DNA of 64,000 nt, from assembly GCF_902833145.1 (NCBI RefSeq), contig NZ_CADFEN010000005.1:372001-436000 (forward strand), written 5' to 3'. Source of the stretch: Burkholderia sp. BCC0506 (GTDB lineage: Bacteria > Pseudomonadota > Gammaproteobacteria > Burkholderiales > Burkholderiaceae). Positions 27,562-35,668 of the stretch are shown in pieces. A model generated the notes under the pieces. The model was not told the DNA's origin and did no database searches. It was given only the letters and a program-made list of their open reading frames with translations. A program made the position numbers and the translations under genes. Every line of letters begins with the position of its first letter. Position 1 is the first letter of the stretch.

Positions 27562-29157
27562 ATGGAAGTGAAAGCACCTGAGAGCGAATCGGCCCGGTCG
27601 ATTCGGCAAGAAATCGCGTCGTTCCTGCGCAGCAAAAGCAATCTCCCCGTCACCGCGGAACACGCGACGGAGAAGCTTCTCGCCAAATCGCTGGACCTCG
27701 ACGAAATCTCGCGCCGTCGCGAGGCGTTCTCGACGCATGCGGAGATCGACAGCACCGCGGTGCTTGCGAACTACGAACTTCTGCATGGCGTGAAATACCT
27801 GGATCGACTCGTAAACTGCGAAAAGCAGCAAATCGATGCGAAATGTATTGTCGCCATCTTCAGAGGGACGGAAATCTGCCTGAATAACATTTCCGTCCTC
27901 GCCGATCGGATCATCGACGACATCGGCCATTCCCGCTTCGGCGACGTGTCGGTCAAGATTTCGTGGATGAATCATTTCAACGATTCCCTGTACCGCTTTT
28001 CGCAGTTGCTGGTGCAAACGGATCTCGGTCGCAATAGCGGGGACTTTCTGTCGATCGAGGATTCGTCCACCTATCAGGCTGCCGCGAAAAAAACCGAAGC
28101 GATGTACGAAGCGCTGAAATCGGCGCCGGAAGCGGTCGGCGACGTATCGGAGAAGGACCTCGACGATCCGCAGCGCTTCACGTTCTTTCACACCTTCGTC
28201 AATACCAATTACGAAACGATCTGGCTGGCCGTGCTGCGCCACGTTCGCGTGCCGGGCGTGTTTCGCCTCGAGGGCGAGAGCGCCGAGCAGTTCTATCAGC
28301 GGGTCGTGCAGAACGACGAGGTGCGCGATGCGGTCACCTGCGTCGACCTCAAGGATCCGACGTACCTGATGCAGTTCCGTGCGTACCACCAGATCAGCGA
28401 AGTCCTCGTGGGCCTCGTCAACGACGTGATCGCGGATTCGATTCTGGCGCTCGTGAACGAAGCGAACGAGTCGTTCGAGCATGAGGCGACGTCGCTGGCG
28501 CTGTGCAACAAGTTGCTGCAGATCGTCACCGACAACATCAAGCCGATCGTGCGTACGCTGAGTCCGAAGGCTTACTTCGCGATCCGGCCGGCGCTTGGCA
28601 TCACGAGCGGTTCTCACTCGCACAATCTTCGCAAGGGGCTGTTCCTGACGATCTACCCGCTGCTGGTACGTTCGCTCCGCCTGCGGCTGATGGAATTCAA
28701 CGACACTGCCGCGCGCGACGACGACGCCGTGCTCGAGCAGGCGCAACAGGTGCTGCGCCTGAACACGCAACCGGCGCTCGCCGCGATGATTCGTCAGACG
28801 GTCTACGTGTACCAGTACGTGCGGACATGGCGCGACGAGCACATTCAGTTCGTCAAGACGCAGATCGGCGTGAGTCCTGAAGACAACACGCCGACGGCCT
28901 CGATTTCGGGCGCCGAAAACGCGGCCCAGACCGCGCACAACTTCCGCAGCTCGCACATGAACGATCCGATCGGCCCGCTTTACGAGGCTACGCTCGGCAA
29001 ACGACCGCCCGCCCCGTTCGCGATCGTCCATCCGGGACGTTTTGACGAGCACATGGCGTTCTTCACGGCGAATGCGGTCAAGGCGATGTATGCCGACGTG
29101 CAGCAACGCGCGCAGCGCAAGCGCGACCGCGGGGTCCGCACGGGAGGCGCGTCGTGA
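27562..29157 (+). CDS. Tryptophan/indoleamine 2,3-dioxygenase-superfamily heme protein
   Basis: 531 residues. Three motifs occur in the order and form of tryptophan 2,3-dioxygenase: distal YHQISEVL (His276), TSGSHSHNLR (348-357, cf. SSGFQSxxFR), and the proximal heme-ligand block WRDEHIQFVKTQIG (His427, cf. WRxxHxxxVxxxIG). The usual TGGS after the proximal block is replaced by TASISG. The protein is much longer than TDO (about 280-400), with about 200 extra N-terminal residues. Members of this superfamily open indole rings (TDO, IDO) or do other heme chemistry (PrnB, MarE, SfmD), so ring cleavage is likely but not certain. AGAGG precedes the ATG. The SDR gene overlaps its stop codon. Confidence 0.75.
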   Translation: MEVKAPESESARSIRQEIASFLRSKSNLPVTAEHATEKLLAKSLDLDEISRRREAFSTHAEIDSTAVLANYELLHGVKYLDRLVNCEKQQIDAKCIVAIFRGTEICLNNISVLADRIIDDIGHSRFGDVSVKISWMNHFNDSLYRFSQLLVQTDLGRNSGDFLSIEDSSTYQAAAKKTEAMYEALKSAPEAVGDVSEKDLDDPQRFTFFHTFVNTNYETIWLAVLRHVRVPGVFRLEGESAEQFYQRVVQNDEVRDAVTCVDLKDPTYLMQFRAYHQISEVLVGLVNDVIADSILALVNEANESFEHEATSLALCNKLLQIVTDNIKPIVRTLSPKAYFAIRPALGITSGSHSHNLRKGLFLTIYPLLVRSLRLRLMEFNDTAARDDDAVLEQAQQVLRLNTQPALAAMIRQTVYVYQYVRTWRDEHIQFVKTQIGVSPEDNTPTASISGAENAAQTAHNFRSSHMNDPIGPLYEATLGKRPPAPFAIVHPGRFDEHMAFFTANAVKAMYADVQQRAQRKRDRGVRTGGAS

Positions 29158-29879
29158 CGACTTTGCCGCTGGTGATGGTGACGGGCGCGAGTTCCGGCAT
29201 TGGCGCGGCGGTCGCGCGTGCGTTTGCCGCGCTCGGGCATCCGCTGCTGCTGGTGTCGCGGCGGTTGGCCGAGCTGCAGGCGCTCGATTTGCCCAACGCC
29301 GCATGCGTCGCGGCGGACGTGACCGACGAGCGTGCGGTGCGGGCCGCGGTGCAGGCCGCGCAGGCGCAGTTCGGCAGCGTCGACTGCCTCGTGAACAGCG
29401 CTGGAACGATGCTGCTCGGCGAGCCGCTCGAACAATCGGCCGACGAACTGCGGACCATGCTGGACGTGAACGTCGTCGGGACGATGAACGCGATTCAGAG
29501 CGTACTGCCCGGCATGATCGAGCAGCGGCGAGGCAGCATTTTCAACGTCAGCTCGATCACCGGCCGCCAAGCCTTTCCATTTCATTCGGCGTATTGCGCA
29601 TCGAAATTCGCGGTGCACGGCATGTCGGCCGCGCTGGGCGCCGATCTCGGCCAGCACAATATCCGCGTGTCGACCATCGCGCCGGGCGTGGTTGACACGC
29701 CCCTGCTCGACGCCACCACGTCGGAGTCCGCCAAGACGATGTTTCGCGAGTGGATGAGTTCGCTGGCTTCGGTTCTGCATCCCGACGACGTCGCACGCGC
29801 GGTGTGCTTCGCCTATGCGCAACCGCAGCACGTCTGCATGAGGGAGATCTTCCTGACGTCCACCGCGCAAACATCCTGA
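29154..29879 (+). CDS. Short-chain dehydrogenase/reductase
   Basis: 241-residue classical SDR with NAD(P)-binding TGASSGIG near the N-terminus, the NSAG motif, catalytic Ser in NVSSITG and Tyr-x-x-x-Lys in YCASK. Start is GTG at 29154, supported by GGAGG seven bases upstream and by overlap with the dioxygenase stop (GTGA), which couples the two. It probably reduces or oxidises a carbonyl/alcohol on the cluster product or on the dioxygenase product. Confidence 0.9.
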   Translation: MTTLPLVMVTGASSGIGAAVARAFAALGHPLLLVSRRLAELQALDLPNAACVAADVTDERAVRAAVQAAQAQFGSVDCLVNSAGTMLLGEPLEQSADELRTMLDVNVVGTMNAIQSVLPGMIEQRRGSIFNVSSITGRQAFPFHSAYCASKFAVHGMSAALGADLGQHNIRVSTIAPGVVDTPLLDATTSESAKTMFREWMSSLASVLHPDDVARAVCFAYAQPQHVCMREIFLTSTAQTS

Positions 29880-30609
29880 AGCCAACCCGCTCGCGATTCG
29901 TCGTGAGGCGTCGGGCAGGCGGATCGGGTGTCAGCTGCCTGCTGCCGCAATCGTGAGGGAACTGCCGGCGGAGATTGCCGGCTGGTCCGATCCGGCTAGT
30001 CGATAACCATCGAAACCCGACTCGATGGACTGCGCCCCAAAGGCCGGATAGCGAGCCGGTTTTTGGGGCGCTTTTCGTGGAGCGCTGTCCGCCGGTTGCG
30101 AACAGGTGCCCCGCTCGCCTGCCTGCCGCCTCGCGAAGACTGTCCATTCGTATCCGGCGGGCGATGCTGACCACGGCATGCTCGGCTACCGAGACTGACG
30201 CGTTTGCCGACTGGTCAGTTTTGAAATGAAATCACGCTATTGTGATAAGAAAGATTATCCGGATAGATGGACCTTTTTGTCCAACTGCAGGTTTTGCGAG
30301 AGAAGATTCGGCTCGTCGAACCATCGCAAAATCGGCTCCCTCGGTGCGATCGCGTCACGCTCCGACATTCGCGCGCGGCATGCCACGGCAGTTGGGCGCA
30401 ACGTCGGGCGCAGATGTGCCGGGCAACAGACGCAACGACGTATCCGGCTTCACCGCGGCGATCACGGCGCCGATTCACCCGAAGCCGGAATCCGCAGTGG
30501 CGGGACTGCGCCGTCCGCCTGGCGGCCGCGCGTTCGATCAGGGGCGGGATCGCCCGAAAGCCTTGTCCGGCTTGGCGTTACACGATCCAGATACATTGAA
30601 ATACAAAAT
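29880..30609. other. Gene-poor right border of the cluster
   Basis: About 730 bases with no convincing gene; open frames here have no recognisable features. It contains the terminator-like stem at 30032-30071, a dyad ATCAC-GCTATT-GTGAT at 30231-30246, and weak promoter elements (TTGAAA at 30221, GATAAG at 30244). Confidence 0.5.
30032..30071 (+). terminator. Terminator for the dioxygenase-SDR operon
   Basis: Perfect 10-bp arms GCGCCCCAAA (30032-30041) and TTTGGGGCGC (30062-30071), followed by TTTT. It lies 150 bases after the SDR stop. Confidence 0.65.
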
Positions 30610-30678
30610 ATCGTATGCGATTTAATCGAATCCGCTTGACTCGGGAAGCCATCAAGCGGAAACTGCATCGCATGCGAT
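30610..30678 (+). promoter_or_regulatory. Two OhrR-type operator palindromes upstream of ohr
   Basis: ATCGTATGCGAT (30610-30621, one mismatch) and ATCGCATGCGAT (30667-30678, perfect 12-bp palindrome). A possible -10 TACAAA at 30602-30607 directly precedes the first. The same motif recurs before ohrR and before the GNAT gene. Confidence 0.6.
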
Positions 30679-30719
30679 CGAATCGCCTCTGAAACAAACC
30701 TCAACTGACGGAGTAAATG

Positions 30720-31139
30720 ATGAGCAAGATCGACAAAGTGCTGTACACGGGCAAGACGCACACGACTTCCGGCGGCCGCGACGGCACGGCGCGCAGTTCC
30801 GACGGCCGCCTCGACATTCAGTTGTCGTCGCCGGGCAGCGCCGGCACCGGCACCAATCCGGAACAACTGTTTGCAGCCGGCTGGTCGGCCTGCTTTATCG
30901 GCGCGATGCAGCTTGCAGCGCGCGCGGCGAAGGTGACGCTGCCGGCCGACCTCGCGGTGGATGCCGAAGTGGATCTCGGTACGGCGGACAACGCGTACTT
31001 CCTGCAAGCCCGGTTGAACGTGAGCGTGCCGGGGCTCGAGCGCGACGTCGCGCAACGCATCGTCGACGCCGCTCATCAGACCTGCCCGTATTCGAAGGCG
31101 ACGCGCGGCAACATCGACGTCGACATCCGGATTGTCTGA
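30720..31139 (+). CDS. ohr: Organic hydroperoxide resistance protein Ohr
   Basis: Thiol peroxidase of the OsmC/Ohr fold, 139 residues, that reduces fatty-acid and other organic hydroperoxides using lipoylated partners. It carries the two catalytic Cys (Cys58 in GWSACF and Cys122 in TCPYSKATRGN) and the N-terminal VLYTGKTHTTSGGRDG block. The second of two adjacent ATGs (30720) is preferred because it sits six bases after GGAG. Two operator palindromes upstream and the OhrR gene 2 kb away indicate peroxide-induced expression. Confidence 0.95.
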   Translation: MSKIDKVLYTGKTHTTSGGRDGTARSSDGRLDIQLSSPGSAGTGTNPEQLFAAGWSACFIGAMQLAARAAKVTLPADLAVDAEVDLGTADNAYFLQARLNVSVPGLERDVAQRIVDAAHQTCPYSKATRGNIDVDIRIV

Positions 31140-31205
31140 ACGTCGAACCGGGTGGCCAGCGCCGCCCTCCCCCAATTACCGATTCCTGTTCTATCGAGGT
31201 GAAAC

Positions 31206-31532
31206 ATGAAAACCCAATTGATCGCTGCGCTGTTCGTCGCTGTTTCGGCTGCCGTTGCCGCTCCGGCGTTTGCCAATGAAGCCACCGTGACGCGTGCGCA
31301 GGTACGCGCCGAACTCGCGCAGCTTCAACACGTCGGCTATCCGCTGAACCGTGCGACCGACGCCACCTACCCGAACGATCTGCAGGCCGCGCTGTCGCAG
31401 ATCCACGCCGACGACGCCGTCGCGGCCAACGCATCGACTGCGGGCTACGGCAGCAACGGCGACACCGCGGCGCAATCCGGCCGCCGGTATGTCGCAAGCG
31501 TGGCCGAGCGCTCGGTGTACTTCGGTCACTGA
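31206..31532 (+). CDS. Exported DUF4148 protein, copy 1
   Basis: 108-residue small exported protein: signal peptide MKTQLIAALFVAVSAAVA with cleavage after APAFA, then TRAQVRAELAQLQHVGYPLN, the hallmark of the DUF4148 family common in Burkholderia. Function unknown. GAGG stands six bases before the ATG. A second copy follows 63 bp downstream; the two are clearly a tandem duplication (same length, same ends, SVYFGH against SIYFGH). Confidence 0.85.
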   Translation: MKTQLIAALFVAVSAAVAAPAFANEATVTRAQVRAELAQLQHVGYPLNRATDATYPNDLQAALSQIHADDAVAANASTAGYGSNGDTAAQSGRRYVASVAERSVYFGH

Positions 31533-31598
31533 GCGTCACGCCCGGTACGTGAACCCTGCTTCCCGTCCATTCCTGATTCCATTTTGTCGAGGTGAATG

Positions 31599-31925
31599 AT
31601 GAAGACCCAACTGATTGCCGCCCTTCTCGTTGCCGTGTCGGCCGCCGTCGCCGCACCGGCTTTTGCCGGCGAAAGCACCGTCACGCGTGCGCAGGTCCGT
31701 GCGGAACTGGCCGCGTTGCAGCAAGCCGGCTACCAGCCGAATCGTCCGAACGATCCGCACTATCCGGACAATATCCAGGCAGCGCTGACAAGGATTCGCG
31801 ACGACGGTGCCGTCGCGGCCGATACGCAGGCAGCCGGTTACGGCAGCGATGCCAGCGCCGCCACGCAGTCCGGCAGCCGAAACACGATGCGCACCGCCGA
31901 GCGCTCGATCTATTTCGGGCATTGA
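31599..31925 (+). CDS. Exported DUF4148 protein, copy 2
   Basis: 108 residues, paralogous to the preceding gene over its full length, including signal peptide, TRAQVRAELAALQQAGYQPN and the ERSIYFGH end. The second of two ATGs (31599) is chosen because it gives the same six-base distance to GAGG as in copy 1. Differences are concentrated in the middle (residues 45-85), as expected for exported repeats under weak constraint. Function unknown; likely cotranscribed with copy 1. Confidence 0.85.
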   Translation: MKTQLIAALLVAVSAAVAAPAFAGESTVTRAQVRAELAALQQAGYQPNRPNDPHYPDNIQAALTRIRDDGAVAADTQAAGYGSDASAATQSGSRNTMRTAERSIYFGH

Positions 31926-31961
31926 GCACGGGACGGCGAATTCGGTCGCTGAAGTCCGGCA

Positions 31962-31993
31962 TATAAAGCGCATGCGATGTAATCGTATGCGAT
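31962..31993 (+). promoter_or_regulatory. -10 element and two OhrR-type operators before the GNAT gene
   Basis: TATAAA (31962-31967) is followed at once by AGCGCATGCGAT (31967-31978) and ATCGTATGCGAT (31982-31993), both one or two bases from the perfect palindrome found before ohrR and ohr. Half-sites repeat every 15 bp. Confidence 0.55.
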
Positions 31994-32093
31994 TTTTTAA
32001 TTGGAATGGCTCGGGTCGGCATCGTCGACGCTAGCTGCCCTGCCCGTCCGGGATTATGCTGTACGGCACTCAACTTCCATCGAGGAGACGCCG

Positions 32094-32807
32094 ATGCCGG
32101 ACGCCATGACTGCAAACGCAGGCGATGCGCACGTGCTCGACCGGGTCGTCTGGAATGCGCTCACGGGCAGGCAGCGCCGCTTTGCGCTCGAAGCGGGTCG
32201 CGCACGGCGGTTCCCGACGGCCATCGCGCCGTTTGCCGCGCTCGACGACACGCGCCCGGCGTCGTTCGACGCACTGTGCGGACTGATCGCCGCACACGGG
32301 CCCGCGGCGCTCGTCACGCCGGACGAGATCGCGCCGCCGGCAAGCTTGTCGGTGATCCGGCGCGCGACGTTGCTTCAAATGACCTGGCAGCGGACGTCCG
32401 ATCCGGCAGACGAATCGGAGCATGTTGCGCTCGGCGAAGCCGATGTGCCGGACATGCTCGCGCTGACCGCCGCCGCGCAGCCGGGCCCGTTCGGCCCGCG
32501 CACGTTCGAGCTCGGCCACTACATCGGGGTACGCATTGAAGGCCGGCTGGCCGCGATGGCCGGCCAGCGGATGCAGGTGGACGGATATACCGAGATCAGC
32601 GCCGTCTGCGTGGACGCCGCGTTTCGGCGGCAAGGGCTGGCGACGCGGCTGATCCGGTCGTTGATCGCGACGATCGATGCACGTGATGAAACGCCGTTCC
32701 TGCACGTCCTCACGACGAACCGGGTGGCGATCGAGCGCTATCTCGCGCTCGGTTTCGCCGTCCGTCGCGAGATGCACCTGCTGGTGCTGGGCGATGCGCA
32801 CGCATGA
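32094..32807 (+). CDS. GNAT-family acetyltransferase (FR47-like)
   Basis: 237-residue N-acetyltransferase. The C-terminal half holds the fold's acetyl-CoA motif A (ISAVCVDAAFRRQGLATRLI, with R-x-x-G-L-A) and the motif-B ending HVLTTNRVAIERYLALGF. The N-terminal half is divergent, as in FR47-type proteins. The ATG at 32094 follows GAGGAG at the right distance; longer frames upstream run through the operators. Operators like those of ohr precede it, suggesting it belongs to the peroxide response. Substrate unknown. Confidence 0.85.
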   Translation: MPDAMTANAGDAHVLDRVVWNALTGRQRRFALEAGRARRFPTAIAPFAALDDTRPASFDALCGLIAAHGPAALVTPDEIAPPASLSVIRRATLLQMTWQRTSDPADESEHVALGEADVPDMLALTAAAQPGPFGPRTFELGHYIGVRIEGRLAAMAGQRMQVDGYTEISAVCVDAAFRRQGLATRLIRSLIATIDARDETPFLHVLTTNRVAIERYLALGFAVRREMHLLVLGDAHA

Positions 32808-32811
32808 CGAC

Positions 32812-32840
32812 GCGGCCGGCGCGATTCACGCGTCGGCCGC
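32812..32840. terminator. Bidirectional hairpin between GNAT and ohrR
   Basis: Arms GCGGCCG-g-CGCG and CGCG-t-CGGCCGC with an ATTCA loop, placed between two convergent genes. No U-run. Confidence 0.5.
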
Positions 32841-32859
32841 TTGTCGCGCCTGAGTACTT

Positions 32860-33315
32860 TCAGGCTTCGGTCGACCGGATCAGGTTGCCGCGCAGCGTGA
32901 CGATCGCCTTCTGCACCTTCGCGAACTCGTCCGGCTTCAGCCCGGTAGCTTCGACCAGGTTCATGTCGAGCCCCTTCTCGCGCACGCGGCGGCCGCTTTT
33001 CGTCAGGCTGACGAGCACCTGGCGTTCGTCGGACGGATCGCGGTGCCGCTCCAGGTAGCCCATTGCCTCGAGCTTCTTCAGGATCGGCGTCAGCGTATTG
33101 GATTCGAGGAACAGCTTCTCGCCGAGCTGGCCGACGGTCTGGTTGTCCTGCTCCCACAGCGCGATGATCGTGATGTACTGCGTATACGTGAGGCCGAGCT
33201 CGTCGAGGATCGGCTTGTACGCCTTGCCGAACGCGAGGTTCGCCGAGTAGATCGCAAAGCACAGGAACTCGGACAGCTTCGGCGCGGCGGGCGACGGGGT
33301 TTCGGTCGGTTTCAT
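32860..33315 (-). CDS. ohrR: OhrR, peroxide-sensing MarR-family repressor
   Basis: 151-residue winged-helix repressor. The sensor Cys (Cys19) sits in FLCFAIYSANLAF, the exact OhrR signature, followed by KPILDELGLTYTQYI and the recognition helix SNTLTPILKKLEAMGYLERHRDPSDERQ. Oxidation of this Cys by organic peroxides releases DNA in known OhrR proteins. Start at 33315 follows GGAGG. A perfect operator ATCGCATGCGAT and a perfect TATAAT lie upstream, indicating autorepression. Unusually, three other genes separate it from ohr. Confidence 0.93.
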   Translation of the reverse strand: MKPTETPSPAAPKLSEFLCFAIYSANLAFGKAYKPILDELGLTYTQYITIIALWEQDNQTVGQLGEKLFLESNTLTPILKKLEAMGYLERHRDPSDERQVLVSLTKSGRRVREKGLDMNLVEATGLKPDEFAKVQKAIVTLRGNLIRSTEA

Positions 33316-33354
33316 GAACTTCCTCCAGCGACGCGAACGGTCGCAGACAGTCGC

Positions 33355-33373
33355 ATTATATATCGCATGCGAT
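33355..33373 (-). promoter_or_regulatory. ohrR promoter and operator
   Basis: Read leftward, TATAAT (33360-33355) is preceded one base upstream by the perfect palindrome ATCGCATGCGAT (33362-33373), i.e. the operator lies between -35 and -10. Confidence 0.65.
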
Positions 33374-34137
33374 CTTATCGGAAGCATGATAATCGGTCTC
33401 GATCGGCTGGTGCGACGTGTGCTCAGCCCGGCCTGCGGCGCTTGTCCGTTTGCTGACGGCTGACCGACAGCAACGTGCACTGCACCGGATGCGCGATTTC
33501 GGTCGCGAGCCCGCCCGCGGCAAACAGCAGGATCATGAGCCAGCGTGTGGTGCGTGCGCCTCGACCGAGAGGGTTGCATCCATCGGCGACGGCCCCGCGA
33601 TGGCAGGCCCCTTTGAACCAGGTAGCAGACATGATCGACTCCGAAGCGGTCATGCCTGCTTTATAGCGAACCCGCGCGCGGCCGGTGTATCGCACTGTAT
33701 CGGCAGTCGGCGCAGATACAGTGCATTGCAAATCTACCGCTCGCGGAGACATGTTCCCGGCGCAGCCTTGCCTCGAGCGCGCGGTTCGTCGGCGGCCACT
33801 CGACCGGCGTCATGGTTTTCCCGGCCCGTCGGATGGCGCGGGTGCGCGTCGGTTTCGATACGCGCCCGCCCGCCACGCTGGCTGCAACGGCCTGCCGCGC
33901 GAATCCGGGCCACTGCGCGTGCCCGACCCTTTCTGCTCAGGAAAGGATGCTTGAGACATCCTCAATTATCACGTGCCGCCGATTTGCCCACCATGTGCCT
34001 GACGGTCGGCACAGCCCGCATGGGCGGCGCTTTCGCGAGCCCGGCGATGCCTGTCGGCGCATCGCGCGGCCGACGCGTTACGCCGGTCGCGAATGGCCGG
34101 ACCCCGCACCACCGCATATCGATAATCAGGAGACACG
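33374..34137. other. Gene-free stretch with an isolated large dyad
   Basis: About 760 bases without a convincing gene; a leftward frame at 33423-33752 has one hydrophobic stretch but no family features or ribosome site. The notable content is the dyad at 33692-33724. Confidence 0.45.
33692..33724. repeat. Inverted repeat, operator-like
   Basis: Perfect 10-bp arms GCACTGTATC (33692-33701) and GATACAGTGC (33715-33724) with a 13-bp spacer; a further TGTATC half-site lies just left (33686-33691). The form resembles sites of MocR/GntR-type regulators, but no such gene is adjacent. Confidence 0.55.
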
Positions 34138-35601
34138 ATGAACAGCCAATCCCTCGACCTCGACGGCCACGCGGGCGGCCCCCCGTCCGCCCGCCCGCCG
34201 GCCGCCTCCGCAGGCGCCGGCGTCGACGCAGCGGCCTTCCCGGGCCGCCGCGTCACGCTCGGCGATTTCATGGACGATCTGCCGGTCGGTGCGTTGCATC
34301 GATTCGTCGTCTGGGTGATCGGCATCGGGTTGTTCTTCGACATGTACGAGATTTTCCTCGTCAGTACGATCGGCTCAGCGTTGCAGCACGAATACGGGCT
34401 GAGCCGGCAAAGCGCCGATTTCAAGCTGCTGCTGGCGTCCGCGTTCATCGGCATGTTCGTCGGCGCGATGTGCCTCGGCAGCCTGGCCGACCGTATCGGC
34501 CGGCGCAAGGCGTTTCTGCTCACGCTCGGGTGGTACAGCGCGTTCTCGCTGGTCGGTGCGTTTTCGGTGAATGCCGACATGCTCGTGGCATGCCGGTTCC
34601 TGACCGGCATCGGCGTCGGCGCGATCTATCCGGTCGCCGACAGCTTCCTGTCCGAAATCCTGCCGAAGGACAAGCGCGGGCGGCTCGCCGCGTGGGCCTA
34701 TACGACTTCGTATGTCGCGGTGCCGCTCGTCGGCTTTCTCGCGCTGTGGCTGAACCCGCTGCATGTGGCGGGCATAGCCGGCTGGCGCATCATCCTCGCG
34801 ATCGGCAGCCTCGGCGCCGTGTACGTGCTGTTCGTCCAGCACCGGCTGCCGGAAAGCCCGCGCTGGCTGCTCGCGCAAGGCCGCACGGCCGACGCGCATG
34901 CGGCGCTGCGACGCTTCGCGGCAAGCGCCGGCGTGCGCGTGCCCGAGCACTTCGCGGAACCGGTCGAGCCGCAGCGACCGCTCGGGCTGGGCGAGCGCCT
35001 CGCGCTGCTGCGCCGCCAACCGTATGGCGCGCGCTACCTGATGCTGGCGATCTTCCACCTGTTCCAGGGTTTCGGCTATTACGGGTTCGGCACGCTGGCC
35101 GGCACGGTCGTGAAGAGCCGCGGCTTCGACGTGACGGACAGCACGCTGTTCATCGCGCTGTCGTTCATCGGCTATCCGATCGGTTCGCTGCTGTCGATTC
35201 CGCTGCTCAACTGGATCGAGCGCCGCACGCTCGTGATCGTGTCGATCCTGTCGATCGCGGTGTTCGGGCTGTGCTTCGCGTATTCGGGCAATACCGTGCT
35301 GATCGTCGGCTTCGGATTCCTGACGACGTGCGCGTCGAACGTGTTCAGCAACGCGTATCACGTGTACCAGGCCGAGATCTTCCCGGCACGCGTACGCTCG
35401 ACGGCGATCGGCAGCACCTATGCGCTGTCGCGCATCGTCAGCGGCGCGCTGCCGTTCGTGTTGCTGCCGGTGCTCGGCAATTACGGCGCGGGCGCGATGT
35501 TCGCCGTGATCTCGGCCGCGCTCGGCGTCGTCGCCGTCACGCTGCGCGTGCTGGGGCCGCTGACCACGCGGCGCAGCCAGGATGAGATCAATCCGGTTTG
35601 A
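34138..35601 (+). CDS. MFS transporter, sugar/organic-acid porter type
   Basis: 487 residues with about 12 transmembrane segments after a 45-residue Ala/Pro-rich cytoplasmic start. Motifs: GLFFDMYEIFLVSTIGSAL in TM1, the D-R-x-G-R-[RK] loop (GSLADRIGRRKAFLL), PESPRWLL at the centre and RVRSTAIGSTYALSRI in the second half. This is the pattern of the metabolite-porter branch that imports aromatic acids, dicarboxylates or sugars. AGGAG precedes the ATG. It points towards the LysR gene and may feed the nearby CoA-thioester catabolic genes; substrate unknown. Confidence 0.9.
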   Translation: MNSQSLDLDGHAGGPPSARPPAASAGAGVDAAAFPGRRVTLGDFMDDLPVGALHRFVVWVIGIGLFFDMYEIFLVSTIGSALQHEYGLSRQSADFKLLLASAFIGMFVGAMCLGSLADRIGRRKAFLLTLGWYSAFSLVGAFSVNADMLVACRFLTGIGVGAIYPVADSFLSEILPKDKRGRLAAWAYTTSYVAVPLVGFLALWLNPLHVAGIAGWRIILAIGSLGAVYVLFVQHRLPESPRWLLAQGRTADAHAALRRFAASAGVRVPEHFAEPVEPQRPLGLGERLALLRRQPYGARYLMLAIFHLFQGFGYYGFGTLAGTVVKSRGFDVTDSTLFIALSFIGYPIGSLLSIPLLNWIERRTLVIVSILSIAVFGLCFAYSGNTVLIVGFGFLTTCASNVFSNAYHVYQAEIFPARVRSTAIGSTYALSRIVSGALPFVLLPVLGNYGAGAMFAVISAALGVVAVTLRVLGPLTTRRSQDEINPV

Positions 35602-35614
35602 CGGGGCGATCGGC

Positions 35615-35640
35615 ACGGGGCACACGCACGCGTGCCCCGT
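35615..35640. terminator. Hairpin between convergent MFS and LysR genes
   Basis: 9-bp arms ACGGGGCAC (35615-35623) and GTGCCCCGT (35632-35640), 14 bases after the MFS stop. Confidence 0.55.
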
Positions 35641-35668
35641 ACGTCGTCGTTTCATCGCATCATTGCAT

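Noticed and set aside
8751-29879. Cluster as a violacein or pyrrolnitrin locus
   Set aside because: VioA-like and TDO/PrnB-like proteins are present, but VioB-E, PrnA, PrnC and PrnD are not.
33423-33752. Leftward frame with one hydrophobic stretch
   Set aside because: No start with ribosome site, composition unlike neighbouring genes, no family similarity recognised.
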